The position numbers were made by a program, and so were the translations under genes. This document shows, one piece after another, positions 24,701 to 33,700 of a stretch of DNA of 64,000 nt (the first letter of the stretch is position 1; every line of letters begins with the position of its first letter). Source of the DNA: Pratylenchus scribneri (lineage: Eukaryota; Nematoda; Chromadorea; Rhabditida; Pratylenchidae); contig JAQSEB010000021.1 of assembly GCA_030063045.1 (NCBI GenBank), forward strand, positions 496,001-560,000, in the 5' to 3' direction. The notes beneath the pieces were generated by a model that saw nothing but the letters and a program-made list of their open reading frames with translations, was not told the origin of the DNA and did not search any database.

Positions 24701-27700
24701 AAATCCCGGGCCGGACCGGACCGGATAATCCGTACAAAATCCGGTCCGGAAATAATCCGTACCAAAAAAAATACGGATCCGGATACGGATTACGGATTTT
24801 CAAAAAAAATTTTTTTCGCAGATTTAAAGTAAAAAATAATTTTTTTTGCGCATATAAAATAAAAATAAATAAAATTTATCGTAAAATTAAAACAATGAAT
24901 GAAATCAAATTCATGCAAATTAATATGAGCCGACTTCAGGAATACTTTTATTAAGGAAAATCAACATTTCTACAGTTTCTGGACTCAAACTTGATCGGCG
25001 ATAATCATAAACATCTTGTGCAATGCTGAATAATTGTACACGATAAATTAGATTTAATTAAGGCCAAAATGGATCAAAAGGAGGTGCTCGGGATATATCT
25101 GGATAAAGGAGGATTAAGGTGGATATAGAGGGATTAAATGGGAATACTGACTGAAATTGATGGGTGATTATTCGCTTGGATTAGGGAGGGTAGGGAAGTT
25201 AGCCGGTGGCCCTGACTAGACTAGTACTCAAAACTGGTAGGTTTAAGGCCTATAATACATTTATAAAGCTAGGGATTAGGGTAAGGGGTTCGGAGTATTG
25301 GATTCGCGCGAAGCCGGAATTAAAACAGCTCCAAACCGGGACACGCGCATACCGCTTTAAAATCTTGAAGCGGCACAAATCCAAAAATAAGCCTTATATT
25401 TGTTGATATCGAAAAATATTTCCTAACTTAATCCTATCAATTTCGGAGGCTTAATCCCCAATATCCACTTTAATCTCTCGATATCCGGATATATCCCGCG
25501 CACTCTCAGGGCCATCGGCTAACTTCCCTACCCTCCCTAATCCAAGCGAATAATCACCCATCCATTTCAGACATTATTCTCTCTTAATCCCTCTATATCC
25601 ACCTTAATCTTCCTTTATCCAGATATATCCCGCGCACACCCTTTTGGTCCATTTTGGCTTTATTAAAACCTAATTTATCCATATTTTTTTTATTAGAAAC
25701 CATTTTATGTTGAATAATTAATTTTTATTTACATTCGTTAAAAGAATGTGAAAAATCATTCGGCAAAAAATTGGTACCCATTGGATAAAGAAAGCAAAAA
25801 AAGATATGCCTATTAAAAAAGAATCAGAAAAAGTAAATATAAAAAAAATATTTAATAGAATTTTTACATCGTTTCAAAAAAATTATTCAAAAAATTGGAT
25901 GAATGGTCCTTTTTAAAACAATTTGGAAAATCCGTAAGATCCGGACCGGATTGTACGGATTGGGAAAATTCCGGGCCGGACCGGACCGGATAATCCGTAC
26001 AAAAATCCGGCCCGGAAAAAATCCGGAAAATCAAAAAATATACGGATTTCGGACTCCGGGTCCGGATAATCCGTACGGATCCGGAATCCGCGCCGGCCTC
26101 TAGCCGAGATATAATGAAAAAATATTTCCAACCACAATGGGCCAATTCAAAATGTGTCGGCAACGGCTTGGAAGACAGGCAAGAAATAACAGGCAAGAAA
26201 TAAAAAATTTATATTTTCGTTCAAATGTGAATGAATGGAAGGTTGGTTGGTTTTGGCGACGAATGAATGAATGAATGAATTCACTTTACACAACTTGTTA
26301 GTGCTCAGCACTGACAAACACAACTCCCTTTTTCAATGAAATAAAAATCCAGCCGACTATGGTGATGGATTAGGGAGCACTCCTTTTTGGGCGGACTTCG
26401 TGTTTGCGCTCATTGTTTGTCAGTAGATTCGCCCAATTCGCCCAATTCCCCTTCATTTCGGTCATGCGATCGCCCATTGGCGAAGGAAAAAAATAATTCC
26501 ACACTTAATCGCCGAATTAGAGGGGAGGGGGAAGGGCAGGACGGCGTTCCACGTCGCCGTCCATTTTCCCTTCCCCCAGGCGATGTGATGGAAAAAAAAA
26601 GGGGGGGGCGAAAAGGAAGGAAGGAGGAAGGTCGGCTGGTACCATTCTCGGCTGCCCCTTATCCATTCTCTTCACATTCAACATCAACAACCAACCCGAG
26701 CAGGGGGGTGGGGGTGGGAAGGGGCAGTGTGGCAAATTAATGCCACCATATCCACGGTTGAGCCCCCATGTCAACCCGGATTTCGGGTGAACTATTGCCT
26801 TACCCGTGTTTGGGGGCAGGGCCTTTGCCGGACCCCCGAAAGGGTCCAGGGGCCCTGCCCCGGGCAAGAAAAATATAGAATTTACGCTTACTTTATATTT
26901 ATTTATTCAACAGGAAATATGTGGAAAATTGAGGGGGGAAAAGTGAACATTTATTGGGGAATTGGACGGGTTTAAAAAGACAGTTTGGGCGGGTTAGAAA
27001 AGGCAAGTTTGGGGCAATATTTGATTGATAGGGTGATGGGGATTGGATAGACAATATTCATATTCACATGTATTAGAAAATTTATCACCTGATAAAATGA
27101 TAGGGTCGATTTAAAAATGCGAATTTATTCTTGTCCACTTCTCTCCAATGTTCATTGAGTATTTTAAGCACAAGATTATAGGCAGTCCATAAATATGTCA
27201 AAGGTTTCTCCATTTTTTCCTAAATTTGAAAAAATATTAATTTAAATTTCGAATGAAAAAAAAAGATGCTGAAATTCAATTATAAAATATAATTATGTAT
27301 TATTTTCTTGAGAGTAGAATAAAATAAAAATTGCAGGCTGGGTTTTTGTTAAATAAGAAATTTTTCGCAAGCGAATTTTGTGCGTTAACCAAATATCTCA
27401 GCAATTTAATTATAATTATACATTTTTTAAAGCATTTGATTAAGAATTTTCAGTAGAAGATTTGATAATAAAAAATTGCTCAAAAAATAATTGAACAGAA
27501 AATTATAAAACTACTATGATTTTATTAATTTTTCGGCTTTATATGTCAATAATTCATTCCAATCAAATTAACCAATTCTTTCTTAAATCATTCATCCAGA
27601 ACAAATATATAAATTCGCAACAAATTAATTAAAATATAAAATTTTAAATCAATTACGCAAAGGAAATGCTTTTTAAATAAATTAAATGAAAATAAAATTA

Positions 27701-30700
27701 CCTGAAACTTCTTTTCCTCTATTTTCAACTCTTCACTATTAAATTTTTGTTTATATTCCTTCATCAATATATTGGCAAATTTTTCAATTTCTTTCTCAAA
27801 TTTTTCAATATTTTTCCGCAATGAAAGCATTTTAATCAAATTTTGCGCAATTTTTCCCTAATTTAAAAATATTAAAATTTTTAATAATTAATATTCTATA
27901 CCTCATTCCCTTTTGGATTTTTTTTCTTCAATTCCTCAATTTTTTTGTTCACTTCTGTCAAATTCCCCTTTTCCATTAGAATTAGGATTTGATCAATTAA
28001 ATTGATATATGCCGGATTTTTTTTCTTAAATTCCTCAATTTTTTTGTCCAATTCTGCCAATTTTTCTTTTTCCAATAGGCATTTATCAATTAAATTTTTA
28101 TAGTCCGTTGCTTTCGCAAAAATTGGATCTTTCCTTTCTAATATTTTTTCCTTGTGAACATTCAGCAGAGTATCGAACACAAATTTTCTACTTTTCTCCT
28201 CAACCCAAATTTGCTCTTGTTTCTTCAAATACTTTTTGAATTCTTCAATTTCGTTAAGCTTTTTTTGCAAATTTTTCAATATATTTTTGATTAGATTGAA
28301 TTTTTTTTCTCCTTCTGCATCTCTGTTTTTACGTAACAATAATTCTGCTTCAGCAGTAGTAGAAGATTTATTCAATTCTTGTAGAATTTTTAAGGGAGCT
28401 AAAAAGAATTTTATTTTTTAAATTTACATTTTTGTTTAGTTTTTCTCCGTGAAGAAGAAAAAAGGTACTATTTGAGGGGGTGGGGGGGGGTGCAAAATTT
28501 TATTGGGGGTACACCGTAAAATTTACTACCAAAAATTTTTATTGCATTATTGATTGAAACAAAAATGGCAAAATATTCGGAAAAAAAAATGCAAATATTC
28601 ACAAAAATCAAAAAATATGCAGTTTAAAACCCATTTTTTGCGTTCAAATCAAGTTAAATACACTTTTTCATGCATATTATAGCGATACAAGATCTGGAAA
28701 AAAATATGTATTTTCGTAACTATCTGATCCCTATTTATCAATTGTAAATGTCTTGCAAAGTCATTTTTATATAGAAATTCTTTACATGCTGATTCCGGGA
28801 GAATGGTAATTTTTGGATTGTTGGCCACACTGCTTCCTCCACTTGCACTTCCACTGCTGGCCTCCCCATGCCCTTGCAACAATTTGGTTATGCTCGATTC
28901 CAGCGGAGTTTCCAATAGGCGGCGATGTGGCAATAGACGGGAATGGCCCAAACTTTTCGCCAACTCTTTATTCTTTCTTTCCAGATCCTCCGCAACTGTT
29001 CTCAATTGTTCTTGTACCCACCGTTGTTCTGCTGCATTATCAATTCCTTTTCGAAACATTTCTTTTGTATTAACTGCTATTGCTTCACGCAACAATTTCT
29101 TCTCTTCCTTTTCTTTCTCATTTTTCCATTTTTTCATCTCTTTTGCATTAACTACTTTTGCTAAAATTGCAAAAAAAAATACTTTCTTGTTTCTTGAGGG
29201 AAGATGGTATGTAATAAATATTATCTTATTGAAATAATTCCAGTTTATTCTAGACTCTAGAGTCTAGAAGAGACAGAAGGAAGTAATCCTTAAAACCTCT
29301 ATCAAGGACAAAATTCCTGAAAAAGACACTTAGAAATGGCACCCCTAAAATATTCTCATCCGATAATTTATGCATTATTTAATGTCACCGATTTGTCAAT
29401 CTCTCTCAGGGTGTCTAAAATACCACATAAATGTGGTATTTGCCACATTTTCGACCATCTCGCCACATTTTTCCCACATTTTTGATTTTTTTGGCGAGCA
29501 CTTTTTGTTATAATTTTTCGGTAGTTAGCCATTTTCGACTAAAATTTTTCGCTGCGCGGCCATATTTGGATATAAAATAATAGAGAAATATACAAAATAA
29601 ATATTTTTAAATTAATTTTTATTTGAATCTTAATTGTTTTAAAAAATGCCACATTTTTTGCCACATTTTTGGCCAATTTTGCCACATTTTTTCCCACATT
29701 TTTCATAGCCAATGCTACATTTTTGGTCAGACCTTATAGACACCCTGATCTCTCTTCTTCTATTCACTTTTTAATTTACAAAAAAAAATATCTAGAAGAC
29801 AGAAGGGAGTAATTCTTAAAACCTATATCAAGGACAAAATTGCTGAAAAGACACTTAGAAATGGCACCCCTAAAAATATTCTCATCCTATAATTTATGCA
29901 TTATTTAATGTCACCGATTTGTCAATCTCCTTCTCTTCTTCTATTCCCTTTTTAATTTACGAAAAAAATAGATTATTAAATGTTTTATTCCATGATGTTT
30001 TTATTTCTGGTACATTTTTGGTTTCTCTTTTTTTCCATTTCACTATTAATATTTATTTCCATAATTTTACCATGTAACCGAAAAATTGGTTACAATATCA
30101 AATTCTCTTTTTTATTTATTTTTTCTTACATTTTCCCTTTGATTTCGTAGATGGTTGGCTTCCCTGCTGATTTATATTTTCTAATTGCTTCTTATTCTCA
30201 TCATCAAATTTATCGGATTTTTCATCCTGCTCTTTAACCAATAATTGATCTTGTCTCTGATCCTGATCAATTTCCACTAGATAGAAGGGGTTATCTTCCG
30301 CGAATTTTTCGTGGGCCAACGAGTCGACGGTTTGGCTTTCGCCCGTGTCTCTCAATGGGATTGCGTGGGATGCACCTTCCGATATTTCTTTCATAATGCG
30401 TGACGGAACCTTCAATGCGGATTTTTTCTAAAATAAAATTTTAAATGATCAAATAAACAATAAGAGGATTTACTAGCAAGGATTTTTTAAATATAATAAT
30501 TCAAAATTAATTAATGTCATCCATTAATAATACATAAACACATGAATTGAGCATTTCGCTCATTTTCACAATGGGATACAATTTAAAAAATCGAAAATTA
30601 AAAATGTTATTGAAAAATTTCAGCTCAAAATAAAGGAAAATGGAAAATAATGAATTTTCGAAAATCCCCATTTAAACTGATTTTGACAATTACACCACTT

Positions 30701-33700
30701 TTTTGAATCAATAAATTGACTCTTTATGTTTACATTTTATAAAAATGCTTGAATCTCTTAGAAATCGTAAAGCAGTAATTAATAACCTCAACTCTGGCTG
30801 GCTGTTTCATATGAGTCGAATGCGAAGGCGAAACACTTCCTGAATCACTGTGCGTGTGCGGGCTAATGTTCCCTCCACCGTCACCTGCTGATGATTGTTG
30901 TTTTTGTTTCTGTGAATGTTGTTGTTTTCCTTTACGGCTACTAGAAGAGGATGAAGATGGGCTTTTGGCAGCTGAGATATTTATCAACTTTTCCTTATTA
31001 CTTTTGTCTAAAGTATTGGACGTTGCAGCAGCATCTGTTTAATTACATTTTGCTTGAATATCTACAGGGAATGAATATCCAGGAATGCCAAATTATGGAT
31101 TCTCACTTATTGTAATTAATAATTTTTTTGCAATCCTTTCATTAACAAGATTATATGACTGTTGCTTTGATTAACAAAAAATAAACAGAAAATTTGGCCT
31201 AAAACTTATTTTAAAAAATTAATTAATTAATATTTTAGAGTAATTTCTATTACCTAGTCTATGAAATTTATTAACAATAGCTTATTCATATTTATTATAA
31301 TTACCTAGGTTATCAAATTTATTAACAATAGCTTATTCATATTTATTATAATTACCTAGGTTATCAAATTTATTAACAATAGCTTATTCATATTTATTAT
31401 AATTACCTAGGTTATCAAATTTATTAACAATAGCTTATTCATATTTATTATAATTACCTAGGTTATCAAATTTATTAAAAATAAGTTATTCATATTTATT
31501 ATAATTACCTAGGTTATCAAATTTATTAACAATAGCTTATTCATATTTATTATAATTACCTAGGTTATCAAATTTATTAACAATAGCTTATTCATATTTA
31601 TTATAATTACCTAGGTTATCAAATTTATTAAAAATAGCTTATTCATATTTATTATAATTACCTAGGTTATCAAATTTATTAAAAATAGCTTATTCATATT
31701 TATTATAATTACAGGGGTGCCATCTCCAAAAGTCAAAACCCCGGCATTCAGTTTCAAAAACCCGGCAAAACCCCGGCAAAAATTTTCAAAACCCCGGTAA
31801 AAACCCGGCATCTTTTAAAACGTGTTAAAATGCAATTTAAAAGCTTGTAAAAATTTTCTACTTCAGATTTATATTTTTAATTGACTTTTTGAGTACATTT
31901 TTAATTGACTTTTTGAGCATGTGCCTTATGAAATAAAGATATCATAAGCTTTAAAAATCGGTCTGTCGTCAAAAAGTTTAGCCAGAAAAAGCCGCGAAGG
32001 AAGGAAAAAAATTAGCTAAAAATGGCCCTGATTGGAAGAAAAATTAGTTAAAAATGGCTGCGCACAGAAAAATTAAAACCAAAAATGGCCGCGCAGCGAA
32101 AAATTTGACCAAGAAATGGCCGCGCAGCGAAAAATTTGAACCAGAAATAGCCGCGCAGCGAAAAATTTGACCCAGAAATAGCCGCGCAGCGAAAAATTTG
32201 ACCCAGAAATGGCCGCGCAGCGAAAAATTTGACCCAGAAATAGCCGCGCAGCGAAAAATTTGACCCAGAAATAGCCGCGCAGCGAAAAATTTGACCCAGA
32301 AATAGCCGCGCAGCGAAAAATTTGACCCAGAAATGGCCGCGCAGCGAAAAATTTGACCCAGAAATAGCCGCGCAGCGAAAAATTTGACCCAGAAATGGCC
32401 GCGCAGCGAAAAATTTGACCCAGAAATAGCCGCGCAGCGAAAAATTTGACCCAGAAATAGCCGCGCAGCGAAAAATTTAGCTAAAAATTTAAAAACCCGG
32501 CAAAAACACGGCAAATTATGAAAACCCCGGCAAAAACCCGGCATTCCCAAAACCCCGGCAAAACCCCGGCCAGGACATCAAAACCCCGGTAAATGCCGGG
32601 GAAACCCGGTATTATGGCAGCCCTGTATAATTACCTAGGTTATCAAATTTATTAAAAATAGCTTATTCATATTTATTATAACACCTTTTCCGTCGCTTTC
32701 GAGAATTTCTTTTTTCAATTCCTTTTTAGCAGCTTCTTGTTGTTGTTTTCTTTCTTTTCTCCGCTGTTTGCTTCCTGCTGATATTGCCATTTTTCCAGGC
32801 TTTATATTAGAGGCTTCACTTTCCTTCGGCTGCTGCTGTTCTTCTTTTTGTGATGAAGATGCGGATTTCGGGCTCTCTGTTACTTTAAAATTAATTTTAT
32901 ATTAAGAATCCGTGTCGAAAAAGCAGCCCTTTTAAGGTGATAATGATAAAAAAACATATGTAATTGATCAATTTTTTGAAATCTTTCTACAAAATTACTA
33001 GCCTTTCCTATAATATTATAACTAAAGGAATCCTAAAATAATAATGCTTCCCACCAAGATGATTAATCTTTTCTTAACAATTATAAATAAAAAATATTTA
33101 TTACATATAAATAAGCTATTGATGTGAAAAATCAAAAAATTACAATTTTCCAGAATGGTAATACAAAAACAAAAGTATGGCTGTCATTTGCCAAAAATGA
33201 CATCTGGATTGTCATTTCTGTGAATTTCACTTGGTGAATATTCGAAAAGAATCCAGAGTCCCCGGTGAGTGTTTTGTCAAGTGAACACTGCTAAAAATGG
33301 CTACTAAGATAAAAATATTGCTTTATTAATGAGTATTAGGAATCTGTTATAAAAATAATGGAAACCGACCTTTTTCAATTTTTTTCTCAGAATTTGAATC
33401 GGAATCCGAAGCTGACTGAGTTATTTTTGGACTTTTCTCCCAATGAATTTTTTGACCTTTTGAATCCGAAGCTGACTGAATTATTTTTGGACTTTCGTCC
33501 CCATGAATTCCTTCAATTTCTCTTTTTTCTCCTTCAATTCCCTTCGAAATTTCATGTCCCAAAGTGCCAGCTTTATCCGTTGGAAACTTTTCGGAATGTT
33601 CATGATGCCATTCATCTTTTATTCCCTCAAGAACTTTAAGATGTTTATTGTCAAATAATTTCTTAGGCTCAATTTTTTCATGTTTACTAGTTAATAAATT

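Larger units (their letters stand above)
23442..26768 (-). other. Retrotransposon leader, no gene
   Basis: A 3.3-kb untranslated leader between the primer-binding site and the Gag start. It holds the five boxed hairpins, a 1457-bp hAT-like insertion (24646-26102) and GC-rich sequence next to the LTR (26517-26750). No coding region is credible here; open frames are short or repeat-derived. Confidence 0.7.
13007..27068 (-). mobile_element. Ty3/gypsy-class LTR retrotransposon with Env-like domain between Gag and Pol
   Basis: A 14,062-bp element inserted in intron 9 of paralog B, same strand as the gene. It is bounded by LTRs starting TG and ending CA, and by a perfect 5-bp target duplication TGTAT (13002-13006 and 27069-27073). 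Sense order from high to low coordinates: 5' LTR, primer-binding site, 3.3-kb leader, polyprotein ORF 1 (Gag, Env-like, protease, start of RT), ORF 2 (rest of RT, RNase H, integrase, long extension), polypurine tract, 3' LTR. The two LTRs differ by a 61-bp deletion in the 3' copy and only a few base changes, so insertion is fairly recent. The RT deletion makes this copy probably unable to transpose alone. Class assigned from RT-RNaseH-integrase order and the GPF module after integrase. Confidence 0.93.
31249..32684 (-). repeat. 51-bp tandem repeat at the 5' end of paralog B intron 3
   Basis: About nine units from 31249 to 31711 and one more at 32634-32684, with a MITE inserted near the right end. 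On the gene's strand each unit has AACCTAG|GTAATTATAATAAAT, i.e. AG directly followed by GT. The first unit abuts the exon 3 donor (AAAAG|GTGTTATAATAAATATG), so the array seems to have grown by duplicating the intron's own start. Confidence 0.88.

Noticed and set aside
25206..25406. Plus-strand frame in the foldback core
   Set aside because: Lies wholly within the nested foldback element and is not shared as a frame by the copy at 51340-52070.
31249..31711. Possible CRISPR-like array
   Set aside because: Units are contiguous with no unique spacers, and the setting is a eukaryotic intron.
32044..32550. Long minus-strand open frame with repeats like [12 protein letters not shown]
   Set aside because: It is the 31-bp minisatellite read in rotating frames (31 codons equal three units); it lies inside a MITE.
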